Assembly (NCBI RefSeq): GCF_014251695.1
Contig: NZ_CP059195.1
Location: forward strand, 480,031-544,030
DNA from: Blattabacterium cuenoti
GTDB taxonomy: Bacteria; Bacteroidota; Bacteroidia; Flavobacteriales; Blattabacteriaceae
Length of the DNA stretch: 64,000 bases
Direction of reading: 5' to 3'
Under the pieces are notes generated by a model. The model was not told the DNA's origin. It did not search any database and saw nothing but the letters and a program-made list of their open reading frames with translations. Shown piece after piece: positions 46,078 through 55,196 of the stretch. How positions within the stretch are numbered: the first letter of the stretch is position 1; the number at the start of each line of letters is the position of its first letter. Both the position numbers and the translations under genes were made by a program.

Positions 46078-47529
46078 ATGTTAAAACAACAATTATTGCA
46101 AAAAGGGCAACATAAGCTTTCTCCACAACAAATCAGATTAATGAAATTGGTTCAATTATCTACTTTAGATTTTGAACAAAGAGTTCAACAAGAATTGGAA
46201 GAAAACCCCGCTTTAGAAGAAGAAAATTGTTCGGAATTAGAAGAATATTCAGATATCTTAGAAAATGATATTGATATCACAGAAGATCAAAATCAGTCTG
46301 TAGATTTATCTGAAATAGATGAATATTTAAGTGATGATGAAATTGAAGATTTTCAAATCAATAATCAAAATTATAATGTAAAAAAACATATTCCTATTAT
46401 TTCTGGAATTTCTTTTCAAGAATATTTAAAAAATCAATTACATACATTTCGTTTAAATGAAAACGATTTATTAATTGCTGATTTTATATTAGGAAATATA
46501 GATAATGATGGTTATATTAGAAGAAAAACTACATCTATATCGGACGATATTTTTTTAATACTTGGAATATCTGTCTCTATAGAAAAAGTAGAAAAATTGA
46601 TTGTAAATTATATACAAAAATTAGATCCTATAGGTGTAGGATCCAGAAATTTACAAGAATGTTTGCTAATTCAATTAGAGAAAAAAAAAATGACTAAAGA
46701 AGTTTTTTTATCAAAAAAAATTATAGGATATCATTTTGAATTTTTTGTAAAAAAACATTATCAAAAATTGCAAAAAAAATTGGGAATAACCAAAAAAAAT
46801 TTACGAAAAGTTATTGATCAAATAAGAAAATTAAATCCTAAACCAGGAAAAATTTATTCTGATAACTCTAAAAATTTGGATCATATTACTCCTGATTTTA
46901 ATATTTATATTTCTTCAGATGAAAAATTAGAACTTTCTTTAAATCAAATAAATATTCCAGAATTAAAAGTATCATCTTTATATTTAGATATGTTAAAATC
47001 TTATAAATCAGAAAAAAATATCAAAAAAAATGAAGGAACCATTGTATTTTTAAAACAAAAAATAGATTCAGCAAAATGGTTTGTTGATGCAATTAAACAA
47101 CGTCAGAATACATTGATGCTAACAATGAATGCTATTATGAATTATCAAAAAGAATATTTTTTAACTGGAGATCCATTGAAAATAAAACCTATGATTTTAA
47201 AAAATATTTCACAAAAAATTGGAGTAGGTATTTCCACTGTTTCGCGTGTAGCTAATAGTAAATATGTTAATACGCCATATGGTACTTTTTTAATTAAAAG
47301 TTTTTTTTCTGAAAAAATGATTAACCGAGAAGGAAAAGAAATTTCCTCTATTGAAATAAAAAAACTTTTGGGAGAATCAATAACTAAAGAAGATAAAAAA
47401 AAACCTTTAACTGATGAAAAATTATCAAAAATACTTAAAAAAAAAGGCTATTTAGTAGCTAGAAGAACTATTGCAAAATATAGAGATCAAATGCATATTC
47501 CTGTTGCAAGAATGCGAAAAAAATTATGA
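46078..47529 (+). CDS. rpoN: RNA polymerase sigma-54 factor
   Basis: The alternative sigma factor that needs an AAA+ activator to open promoters. Region I is KLSPQQIRLMKLVQLSTLDFE, which contacts activators and core. An acidic stretch follows to about residue 105, then the core-binding domain (about 120-300), the HTH GVGISTVSRVANSKYV, and the RpoN box ARRTIAKYRDQMHIPVARMR at the end. It is intact at 483 residues. No activator gene (sigma-54 interaction ATPase) lies in this window. The last six bases overlap the aldehyde dehydrogenase gene. Confidence 0.96.
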   Translation: MLKQQLLQKGQHKLSPQQIRLMKLVQLSTLDFEQRVQQELEENPALEEENCSELEEYSDILENDIDITEDQNQSVDLSEIDEYLSDDEIEDFQINNQNYNVKKHIPIISGISFQEYLKNQLHTFRLNENDLLIADFILGNIDNDGYIRRKTTSISDDIFLILGISVSIEKVEKLIVNYIQKLDPIGVGSRNLQECLLIQLEKKKMTKEVFLSKKIIGYHFEFFVKKHYQKLQKKLGITKKNLRKVIDQIRKLNPKPGKIYSDNSKNLDHITPDFNIYISSDEKLELSLNQINIPELKVSSLYLDMLKSYKSEKNIKKNEGTIVFLKQKIDSAKWFVDAIKQRQNTLMLTMNAIMNYQKEYFLTGDPLKIKPMILKNISQKIGVGISTVSRVANSKYVNTPYGTFLIKSFFSEKMINREGKEISSIEIKKLLGESITKEDKKKPLTDEKLSKILKKKGYLVARRTIAKYRDQMHIPVARMRKKL

Positions 47530-48882
47530 TTTTTTTATAATTACAGTTTTCCAATTAGAAAATTCTTTAATAGATAAAGCTGATAATTCTCTTCCATATC
47601 CGGATTTTTTTACCCCTCCAAAAGGAAAACGTAAATCTGATTTTACTACTTCATTAATAAAAACCATCCCCGTATCTATTTTTTTTGATATTTCTTCCGC
47701 TTTTTCTAAATCATTTGTCCAAATGGAGGTTCCAAGTCCGTATGGTGTATTGTTTACAATATCAGGAATTCTTTTTTCTTGGGAAAAAGAAGAAATCATT
47801 CCTATTGGACCAAATATTTCTTCTTTCTGAACAATTTTGTTATCATTTTCTATTTTTAATAAAGAAGGATAAAAAAAATTACCATCTTTGGTAATTTCTA
47901 AACATATTTTTCCTCCATTTAGGATAATATTTTTGTATTGCTGATGCAATTTATCAGATAAATCATGACGGGAAATATAACCTATTTTAGTTGATTCATT
48001 ATATAAATTTCCTCTCTTATATGTTCTCATTTCTTGTATTACTGCGTCTGTAAAATCATCCATTATAGTTTGATCTACAATAAATCTTTTTGCAGAAATA
48101 CATGTTTGTCCTGTATTATTTAATCTAGATTCTGTCGCTAATTTTGCTATTTTTTCTATATTTTTTACGTCTTTCATGACTACAAAAGCATCATTTCCTC
48201 CTAATTCTAAAATAGATTTTTTAATATATTTTCCGGATAATGATCCTATAATGCTTCCCACAAAAGCACTTCCTGTAAAAGTGACTCCTTGTATTGTAGA
48301 GTGAGCTATAACAGATTCTATCTGATTCTGATCTATTAATAAAATCTGAAAAATTCCTTTAGGAAAACCAGATTCTAAAAATATTTTTTCTAAAATAAGA
48401 GAACATTCTGTTGTATTCAGAGCTGGTTTAATGAGAATTACATTTCCTAATAATAAATTAGGAATAGTAGACCTGATTGTTTGCCAAATAGGATAATTCC
48501 AAGGCATAATTCCTAATATAGGGCCTATAGATTCAAACTTAACATAAGAAATTTTATATTCAGTAAAAATTTTTTGAATAAAAATAGATTCTTTTAATTC
48601 ACAATAATATTTACATAAATTAATGCTTTTGTTTATTTCTGCATGAGACTGAGTAATCGGTTTCCCCATTTCTTGGGTAATAGAGTAAGCTATAATATCT
48701 ATAGCTTTTTGCATACAGAAACAGAATTTTATTAAACATTGAATCTTTGAATCGAAGGAATAATCTTTCCATTTTTTATATGCATTTTTAGCTTCAGATA
48801 ATTTAATATTAATGTTTTTATTAGATAAATAATGATAAGTTTTTAATACATTATTGTCTACAGGATTAATGGTTTGAAACAT
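47524..48882 (-). CDS. NAD(P)-dependent aldehyde dehydrogenase, succinate-semialdehyde type
   Basis: It oxidises an aldehyde to an acid. Catalytic residues: Glu in SILELGGNDAFVV and Cys in NTGQTCISAKRF (near residue 255), with the nucleotide loop TFTGSAFVGSIIG and IMPWNYPIWQ. EEIFGPIGMIS and FPFGGVKKSGYGRELS complete the fold. At 452 residues it is in the range of short GabD/Sad-type enzymes, which act on succinate semialdehyde. That substrate is inferred from resemblance; no GABA transaminase is present here. Ten bases separate it from sufE. Confidence 0.9.
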   Translation of the reverse strand: MFQTINPVDNNVLKTYHYLSNKNINIKLSEAKNAYKKWKDYSFDSKIQCLIKFCFCMQKAIDIIAYSITQEMGKPITQSHAEINKSINLCKYYCELKESIFIQKIFTEYKISYVKFESIGPILGIMPWNYPIWQTIRSTIPNLLLGNVILIKPALNTTECSLILEKIFLESGFPKGIFQILLIDQNQIESVIAHSTIQGVTFTGSAFVGSIIGSLSGKYIKKSILELGGNDAFVVMKDVKNIEKIAKLATESRLNNTGQTCISAKRFIVDQTIMDDFTDAVIQEMRTYKRGNLYNESTKIGYISRHDLSDKLHQQYKNIILNGGKICLEITKDGNFFYPSLLKIENDNKIVQKEEIFGPIGMISSFSQEKRIPDIVNNTPYGLGTSIWTNDLEKAEEISKKIDTGMVFINEVVKSDLRFPFGGVKKSGYGRELSALSIKEFSNWKTVIIKKS

Positions 48883-48892
48883 CTCATTTTTT

Positions 48893-49336
48893 TTAAGTTT
48901 GGCTATTTAAGCTAACAGAAATTTTAGTATTAAAAGCTATTGCATAAAATTTTATTTTTTTTAAAAATAAAAACATTCCGTTAGCTCTAATTGGAGATAA
49001 AAAAGTTTGAAATCCTATTTCATAAATAAAATTAGCATTAGAAGAAATAATTTCAAAAGGAAAAAGGCCTGAATATACTCGAATCATAAGTGCAGCCATT
49101 CCTCTAGGTAATAAAGCATCACTGTCTCCTTCAAAAAAAATACGTGAACCATTTAATTTTGCCTTTAACCAAACTTTTGATTGACACCCATGAATTAATT
49201 TATCTTCAGACCTAAATATAGATGATTTTTTGGACAATTTTTTTCCCAAATTTATCAAATATTCATATTTTTCCTCCCAATTTTTAAGAACTTGAAATTC
49301 CTTTTTTATTATTTCTTCTTTTTTATGCAAAGTCAT
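48893..49336 (-). CDS. sufE: SufE family sulfur acceptor
   Basis: It takes persulfide sulfur from a SufS-type cysteine desulfurase and passes it to the SufBCD scaffold. The family centre is KLIHGCQSKVWLKAKL, with the acceptor Cys near residue 52, and IFFEGDSDALLPRGMAALMI follows. Length 147 is normal. The desulfurase partner is probably the gene at 10.9 kb. It lies between metE (46-base gap) and the aldehyde dehydrogenase gene. Confidence 0.94.
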   Translation of the reverse strand: MTLHKKEEIIKKEFQVLKNWEEKYEYLINLGKKLSKKSSIFRSEDKLIHGCQSKVWLKAKLNGSRIFFEGDSDALLPRGMAALMIRVYSGLFPFEIISSNANFIYEIGFQTFLSPIRANGMFLFLKKIKFYAIAFNTKISVSLNSQT

Positions 49337-49381
49337 TTCTAAATTTTTATATCAACATGAAAATATACACTTTTCTTCTTT

Positions 49382-51688
49382 TTAAGAATGGGGGCTTAAT
49401 TTTATTCTAGCCATTTTTGCTGCTTTTGTCATATTTTTTAGAGAGATCAATACTTCCTTCCATTTCCTAGTTTTTAATCCACAATCTGGATTTATCCAAA
49501 TATTTTTTATAGGTAATTTTTTTGAAGCTTTTTCTATTAAATCAAAAATTTCTTCTACGGTAGGGATTCTTGGAGAATGAATATCATATACTCCTGGACC
49601 TATTTCATTAGGATAAGAAAAAACTGAAAAGGCTTTTAACAATTCCATTTTAGATCTAGAAGTCTCCATAGTAATGACATCGGCATCCAGATCTGCTATA
49701 TGTTTAAAGATATCATTAAATTCACTGTAACACATATGCGTATGTATTTGAGTTTCATCTTTCACTACACTTGAAGACAGACGAAAGGCCTTAATAGACC
49801 AATCAAAATAAGATTTCCAATTCTTTTTTTTCAAAGGCAATCCTTCTCTTAGGGCAGGTTCATCAATTTGAATCATTTGAATTCCAGATTTTTCCAAAGA
49901 TAAAACTTCTTCTCTAATAGCCCAAGCTATTTGATAAGCAGTAAGAGAAATAGGTTGATCATCTCTTACAAAAGACCATTGTAAAATTGTCACTGGTCCA
50001 GTTAGCATTCCTTTTATTAATTTTTTTGTTTTAGATTGGGCAAAACATATCCATTCTACAGTCATATCTCCAACACGATCAATATCTCCATAAATAACAG
50101 GAGGTTTAACACAACGGCTCCCATAACTTTGAACCCACCCATTATCAGTAGATAGTATTCCTTTTAGTTTATCGGAAAAATATTCTACCATATCAGTTCT
50201 TTCAAATTCTCCATGAACTAATACATCTAAATCTATTTTTTCTTGCTCTTTAATAACATATATAATAAAATTTTTAATTTTTTCATCATATTTTTCTTGA
50301 CTAAGTTCTTTTTTTCGAAATTTATTTCGTAAAGAACGTATTTCTTTCGTTTGAGGAAAAGATCCTATAGTAGTAGTGGGGAATAAAGGAAGATGAAATT
50401 TTTTTTTCTGCTTTTTTTGTCTAATATGAAAAGGATTCTTTCTTTGTATATCTTGCTCTGTTATTTTGGTTGTTCTTTCCTTTATTTTTTTATCATGAAA
50501 AATAGAGGATGATTTTTTTAGTATATAAGAATTACTAAGTAAAATACTTTTATTTCCTTTTACAATTTTTTCTAAATCATTTAATTCATAAATTTTTTGT
50601 TTTGCAAAAGACATTTTATTTTTTATATCTATATGAATGGAATTTTCATATTCTATGTCTATAGGGACGTGCAAAAGAGAACAATTAGGAGCTATCATAA
50701 CTCTATCTTCTCCTATAGATTCTATGGTTCTTTTTATCTTTTGAATAGAATTAGCGTAATTGTTTTTCCATATATTTCTTCCATCAATAAGCCCCAAAGA
50801 TAAAATCATTTTTGACTCTTTTGAAAAAAAAGAAAGAACTTGTTCTAATTGATTTGAATTTTCCACTAAATCGATATGTAAAGCTTGAACAGATACATCT
50901 TGTAAAAGAGATATATTTTCTGATATACCATCAAAATAAGAAGTTAACAGAATATTTATTTTAGAACAAAATTTAGAGATTTCTCCATAAGCATATTTAA
51001 AAACTTTTTTTTCTTTTTCAGACATATCTAAAACTAAAATAGGTTCATCTAATTGAATCCAATTAATTCCTTTATCTTTTAATTTGTTGATAATTTTTAT
51101 ATAAATAGGAATAATATTTTCTATTAAATCCATCTTATGAAAAGATTTTTCTTTTTCTTTTCCTAAAAATAAATAAGATACAGGTCCAATTAATACAGGT
51201 TTAATTTTTTTTATCGATTTCAATATATTTTTAGATTCCTCTAATTCATCAAAAATTTTATTTGAAAAAATAGAAAATTTTTGATTTTTATCAAATTCTG
51301 GAACAATATAATGATAGTTAGTATTAAACCATTTGGTCATTTCCATCGCTTTAATATCCCATCCATTTTTTTGAAATCCTCTAGCCATAGAAAAATATAG
51401 ATCAATATTATTATTATGATTATGAATCACTGGAATAGAAAGATATGGTTCTGAAACAACTCCTAATAATAAAGACATATCTAAAACATGATCATAAAAA
51501 CTGAAATCATTACATGGAATTAAATCTAAATCAGCTTTATCTTGCGTCTTCCAATTTTCTTCTCTTATTTTTTTCCCTACTTCAAACAAAGCATTAGAAT
51601 CAATTTTATTTGACCAATAAGCTTCACAAACTTTTTTTAACTCTCTTCGTATACCTATCCTAGGATAACCCAAATTATGTTTCAGCAT
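49382..51688 (-). CDS. metE: Cobalamin-independent methionine synthase
   Basis: It methylates homocysteine from 5-methyl-THF polyglutamate without B12. The two halves are the N-terminal barrel starting LGYPRIGIRRELKKV and the catalytic barrel PTTTIGSFPQTKEIR. Zinc ligands are visible as IHTHMCYSEFND (His and Cys) and NPDCGLKTRKW (Cys), with a Glu between. MIQIDEPALREGLP is also conserved. Length 768 is full. It connects to the folate genes and means methionine can be made without B12. No SAM or B12 riboswitch is seen upstream. Confidence 0.97.
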   Translation of the reverse strand: MLKHNLGYPRIGIRRELKKVCEAYWSNKIDSNALFEVGKKIREENWKTQDKADLDLIPCNDFSFYDHVLDMSLLLGVVSEPYLSIPVIHNHNNNIDLYFSMARGFQKNGWDIKAMEMTKWFNTNYHYIVPEFDKNQKFSIFSNKIFDELEESKNILKSIKKIKPVLIGPVSYLFLGKEKEKSFHKMDLIENIIPIYIKIINKLKDKGINWIQLDEPILVLDMSEKEKKVFKYAYGEISKFCSKINILLTSYFDGISENISLLQDVSVQALHIDLVENSNQLEQVLSFFSKESKMILSLGLIDGRNIWKNNYANSIQKIKRTIESIGEDRVMIAPNCSLLHVPIDIEYENSIHIDIKNKMSFAKQKIYELNDLEKIVKGNKSILLSNSYILKKSSSIFHDKKIKERTTKITEQDIQRKNPFHIRQKKQKKKFHLPLFPTTTIGSFPQTKEIRSLRNKFRKKELSQEKYDEKIKNFIIYVIKEQEKIDLDVLVHGEFERTDMVEYFSDKLKGILSTDNGWVQSYGSRCVKPPVIYGDIDRVGDMTVEWICFAQSKTKKLIKGMLTGPVTILQWSFVRDDQPISLTAYQIAWAIREEVLSLEKSGIQMIQIDEPALREGLPLKKKNWKSYFDWSIKAFRLSSSVVKDETQIHTHMCYSEFNDIFKHIADLDADVITMETSRSKMELLKAFSVFSYPNEIGPGVYDIHSPRIPTVEEIFDLIEKASKKLPIKNIWINPDCGLKTRKWKEVLISLKNMTKAAKMARIKLSPHS

Positions 51689-51747
51689 AAAATAATAATT
51701 TTTATTATTTAAATTTTATTTCCAATTATATGATAAAGAAAAATTAA

Positions 51748-52938
51748 CTAAATATCCAATAATTGATATAAATATTCTAAAATTTTTTTATCTAAAAAAG
51801 AAAAATTAACATTTCTTCTGTTCATCATAATTTCAGCAGTTTCACAAACTTTATTGAAAGGAATTCTTTTTTTACTTTGAATCCCTCCCAAAGAAAAAGA
51901 AGGAATATATCTAGGAGGAAATCCATATCCAAAAATACTATTACTAACACCTACGATCGTAGCTGTATTAAATTGAGAATTTATTGCTGATTTGGAATGA
52001 TCCCCCATTATTACACCAATAAATTGAAAATTTGTAGGAACAAAATCTTTTTTTTCATAATTCCAAACTGTTACTTTTCGATAATCGTTTCTCAAATTAG
52101 AAATATTTGTTCCAGCTCCTAAATTACACCATTCTCCCAAAACTGAATTTCCTAAAAATCCATCATGTCCCTTGTTAGAATAGGAAAAAATAACAGAGTT
52201 AAAAATTTCTCCTCCTATTTTACAAAAAGAAGCAATAGTTGTCCCTCCATATATTTTTGATCCTATATTCAATGTAGTATTTTTTCCAATTGCTACGGGA
52301 CCCCTGATTATAGATCCTTCCATAATAACAACTTTTTTATCAATATATATGGGCCCATCTTTAGCATTTAATACTACATTATTTGTTTTTATATTTTCTT
52401 CCAGAAAAATTTTATCCCTACAAATAATATTATTATTTCCTAATAAAGAAAAAGATTTTTTTCCTTTTGTGAAAAACATAAAATCCTTTTTTAGTACAGT
52501 TTCATTATTTATAAATATATCCCATGGAGATTGAATATGAATAACTTCTTTTACAGAATATGTTTTTTTACACTTTTTTAAAGGAAAAGAAAGAATGTCT
52601 TCTTTTCCTTTAAAAAAATTCTTTTTTATAGCAATCATTTTTTCTTGAAAAAAAATGGTTTCGTTTTCTTTCAAAGAAAAAAGAATTTGAATTAACTCTT
52701 CATTGGGAAGAAACGAAGAATTAATTAATAATATATTATCAAAAAAAGAAAATTCTTCTTTTGAATATTTTTTTGAAAGAAATGGTTGTGTAATAACATC
52801 TTCAACATTTTTTTTCATGTATTTTTCCCATCTTTCTTTTATCGTACATAAACCCAATATGATTTCTGATACAGGTCTAGTAAGTGTTATGGGAAATAAT
52901 TTTTTCCATTCTACTCCATCATATAATATAAAATTCAT
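51748..52938 (-). CDS. GlmU-like sugar nucleotidyltransferase/acetyltransferase family protein
   Basis: A Bacteroidetes GlmU-type protein thought to carry out glucosamine-1-phosphate acetylation and UDP transfer. The C-terminal part (about residues 175-340) is a left-handed beta helix with hexapeptide repeats (VVIMEGSIIRGPVAIGKNTT, KIYGGTTIASFCKIGGEI, GVIMGDHSKSAINSQF). The N-terminal half starts NFILYDGVEWKKLFPITLTRPVSEI and lacks the canonical LxxGxGTxM nucleotide loop, as I recall for this family. The length of 396 is shorter than E. coli GlmU. Whether both activities remain is uncertain. Confidence 0.8.
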   Translation of the reverse strand: MNFILYDGVEWKKLFPITLTRPVSEIILGLCTIKERWEKYMKKNVEDVITQPFLSKKYSKEEFSFFDNILLINSSFLPNEELIQILFSLKENETIFFQEKMIAIKKNFFKGKEDILSFPLKKCKKTYSVKEVIHIQSPWDIFINNETVLKKDFMFFTKGKKSFSLLGNNNIICRDKIFLEENIKTNNVVLNAKDGPIYIDKKVVIMEGSIIRGPVAIGKNTTLNIGSKIYGGTTIASFCKIGGEIFNSVIFSYSNKGHDGFLGNSVLGEWCNLGAGTNISNLRNDYRKVTVWNYEKKDFVPTNFQFIGVIMGDHSKSAINSQFNTATIVGVSNSIFGYGFPPRYIPSFSLGGIQSKKRIPFNKVCETAEIMMNRRNVNFSFLDKKILEYLYQLLDI

Positions 52939-52950
52939 ATGAATATATCT

Positions 52951-53205
52951 CTATAATTTTTTATATTTTTCATATTTCTTTTTAAACTTCTCAGCTGGAC
53001 CTGTTTTCCCTAAAAATCTTTTTTCTCCAGTAAAAAATGGATGTGAATAACTAGAAATTTCCATTTTGTATAATGGATAATCATTTCCATCTATGTGTAT
53101 CAAATCTTTTGTTATTACAGTCGATTTACAAATAATCATTTTGTCATTATTAATATCTTTAAAAACAACAGGTCTGTAATTTTTTGGATGTGTTTTTTTT
53201 TTCAT
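52951..53205 (-). CDS. rpmE2: 50S ribosomal protein L31 type B
   Basis: The zinc-free paralogue type of L31. The 84 residues show THPKNYRPVVFKDINNDKM, DYPLYKMEISSYSHPFFTG and FKKKYEKY, without the Cys-rich zinc motif, which marks type B. The start overlaps the FabH-like stop by ATGA. No type A copy is in the window. Confidence 0.97.
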   Translation of the reverse strand: MKKKTHPKNYRPVVFKDINNDKMIICKSTVITKDLIHIDGNDYPLYKMEISSYSHPFFTGEKRFLGKTGPAEKFKKKYEKYKKL

Positions 53206-54317
53206 ATTTGTTTTTTTTTAGGAAAACGATAAATCATTCCATTAATATTCATTCCAGCGCCTAAAGAAGCCATAAGAATAGTATCTCCAGGGTTAATTTC
53301 ATGAGGAGTCATTTTCCCTTTAAGAATTAAATCCAATAAAGTAGGAACGGTAGCTACAGAAGAATTTCCAAATTTTTGTATTGTTGTAGGCATAATTTGA
53401 TATAAAAAATCTTCGCTTAAGAATCTGTAATTATATAATTTCAACAATCTTTTTAAGATTGCATAATCCATTTTAGCATTAGCTTGATGAATCAAAATTT
53501 TTTTTATATCCTTTAGATTTAAATTAGCATGATCAAGTATATTTTTTAGCATTTTTGGAACTTCTGTTAATGCATATTCATAAATTCTTCTTCCATTCAT
53601 TCTAATATGAACTAAAGATTTTTTATAATTTGGATTTAAAGAAGGTCCATTAGTTAAATAATATAATTTTTCATTATTATCACATTGAGTATCATAATGA
53701 ATAATCCCATGTTTTTCGTTTTCTTCGTTTTCCAAATATTCTACTGCAGATAGAACAGCCGCTCCTGCTCCATCGGAAAAAATCATTGCATTTCTATCAT
53801 GTGGATCAATTACTTTAGACAAAGTTTCGGAACTAGTAATTAATATATTCTTAGCATATTTAGATCGTAAAAGTTGATCCGCAAGAATCATCCCTTCTAT
53901 CCATCCTGTACAACCAAAAATCATATCATATGGTCTACATTTTTTATTTTTTATTTGAAGTTTATTTTTTACTTTAGCAGCTACGGAAGGCATCAAATCA
54001 GATTGATAAGAAATGGGATTAATGTCTCCATAGTTATGAGCCGATATGATATAATCTATTTTTTCTTGATTAATTTTAGAATTAATCAAAGCTCTTTTTG
54101 CTGCTATTGCAGCAATATCAGAATTAAATAAACCTTTATTTATATATCTTCTTTCCTCTATTTCTGTTATTTTTTGAAATTTATTAATGATTTCTTCATT
54201 AGATTTTTTAATTTTTAATCCTTTTTTATCGTAAAATTTATGTTTAAAAAAATAATCTTTTTTTATAATTTTATTTGGTAAATAATGTCCTGTTCCTGTA
54301 ATGATTGATCGAATCAT
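53202..54317 (-). CDS. 3-oxoacyl-ACP synthase III-like (FabH-type) enzyme
   Basis: A thiolase-fold condensing enzyme. The FabH triad is Cys in IFGCTGWIEG (near residue 137), His in LIHQANAKMDY and Asn in KFGNSSVATVPTLLDL; MASLGAGMNINGMIYRF closes the fold. At 371 residues it is longer than classical FabH (about 320) and resembles the variant clade of Bacteroidetes, so the acyl substrate may differ. It may start fatty-acid synthesis with accA. Divergent from ubiE across 84 bases. Confidence 0.87.
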   Translation of the reverse strand: MIRSIITGTGHYLPNKIIKKDYFFKHKFYDKKGLKIKKSNEEIINKFQKITEIEERRYINKGLFNSDIAAIAAKRALINSKINQEKIDYIISAHNYGDINPISYQSDLMPSVAAKVKNKLQIKNKKCRPYDMIFGCTGWIEGMILADQLLRSKYAKNILITSSETLSKVIDPHDRNAMIFSDGAGAAVLSAVEYLENEENEKHGIIHYDTQCDNNEKLYYLTNGPSLNPNYKKSLVHIRMNGRRIYEYALTEVPKMLKNILDHANLNLKDIKKILIHQANAKMDYAILKRLLKLYNYRFLSEDFLYQIMPTTIQKFGNSSVATVPTLLDLILKGKMTPHEINPGDTILMASLGAGMNINGMIYRFPKKKQI

Positions 54318-54401
54318 TTTTTAAAAAATTTAGTAATAAAATAAAAAAAATAAATTTTTGTAAAATAAAAGAATTAAATAACTATTTTTTCATATATATA
54401 T

Positions 54402-55148
54402 ATGAAGTATATTCCAAATATTATGAACAAATATTCTCTTTATTCAAAAGAAAAAAAATTAAAAAATATGTTTGATCATATCGCTAATAAATATGATTTA
54501 ATCAATCATATGTTATCATTTGGAATAGATTTTATATGGAGAAAAAAAGTAATTCATTTATTATACAAATTTAGTGAAATAAGAATTAAAAAAATATTAG
54601 ATTTAGCTACTGGTACTGGAGATTTAGCTATCTTGTTAGCTCATCAATTTAAACACGCTTATATTACAGGATTAGATCCATCTGATAAAATGCTTAAAAT
54701 AGCTAAACAAAAAATAAAAAACAATTTTTTTGAAAAAAGAGTTCAAATCATTCAAGGTTATTCGCAAAATATTCCGTTTCGGAATGAAACTTTTGAGATA
54801 GTGACTATTGCTTTCGGAATCAGAAATTTTCAATATATACATCATTCTATTAAAGAAATATATAGAATTTTAAAACCTTCAGGTATTTTAGCCATTTTAG
54901 AGTTTTCTCAACCTTCTAATTACTGGATAATGAAAATTTATTATTTTTATTTTTATTTTGTAAAAAAAATTGGAAATTTTATTTCAAAAAATCATTTTGC
55001 CTATAATTATTTAAAAGAATCTATATTATCTTTTCCCTATTGCAACAATAAAATGAACAAACTTTTAAAATACCATCAATTCAATCCAATTCATATACAA
55101 AAATTAACTTTTGGAATTGTTTCTATTTACTTAGTCAAGAAAAAATAA
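54402..55148 (+). CDS. ubiE: Demethylmenaquinone (ubiquinone/menaquinone) methyltransferase
   Basis: A SAM-dependent methyltransferase finishing menaquinone, the quinone that complex II would reduce. Motif I is KILDLATGTGDLAILLAHQ (residues about 64-82), followed by ITGLDPSDKMLKIAKQK, NIPFRNETFEIVTIAFGIRN and RILKPSGILAILEFSQP, the UbiE signatures. The length of 248 is normal; an in-frame ATG at 54423 is a possible start. In a menaquinone user the gene is also called menG. Confidence 0.94.
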   Translation: MKYIPNIMNKYSLYSKEKKLKNMFDHIANKYDLINHMLSFGIDFIWRKKVIHLLYKFSEIRIKKILDLATGTGDLAILLAHQFKHAYITGLDPSDKMLKIAKQKIKNNFFEKRVQIIQGYSQNIPFRNETFEIVTIAFGIRNFQYIHHSIKEIYRILKPSGILAILEFSQPSNYWIMKIYYFYFYFVKKIGNFISKNHFAYNYLKESILSFPYCNNKMNKLLKYHQFNPIHIQKLTFGIVSIYLVKKK

Positions 55149-55196
55149 ATAATAGAAATTTATTTTAACAATTTTTAACTAAAATATTTTTTCATA

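Noticed and set aside
51689-51747. Riboswitch (SAM or B12) upstream of metE
   Set aside because: The 59-base gap from the preceding gene is too short and A/T-rich, with no recognisable aptamer core.
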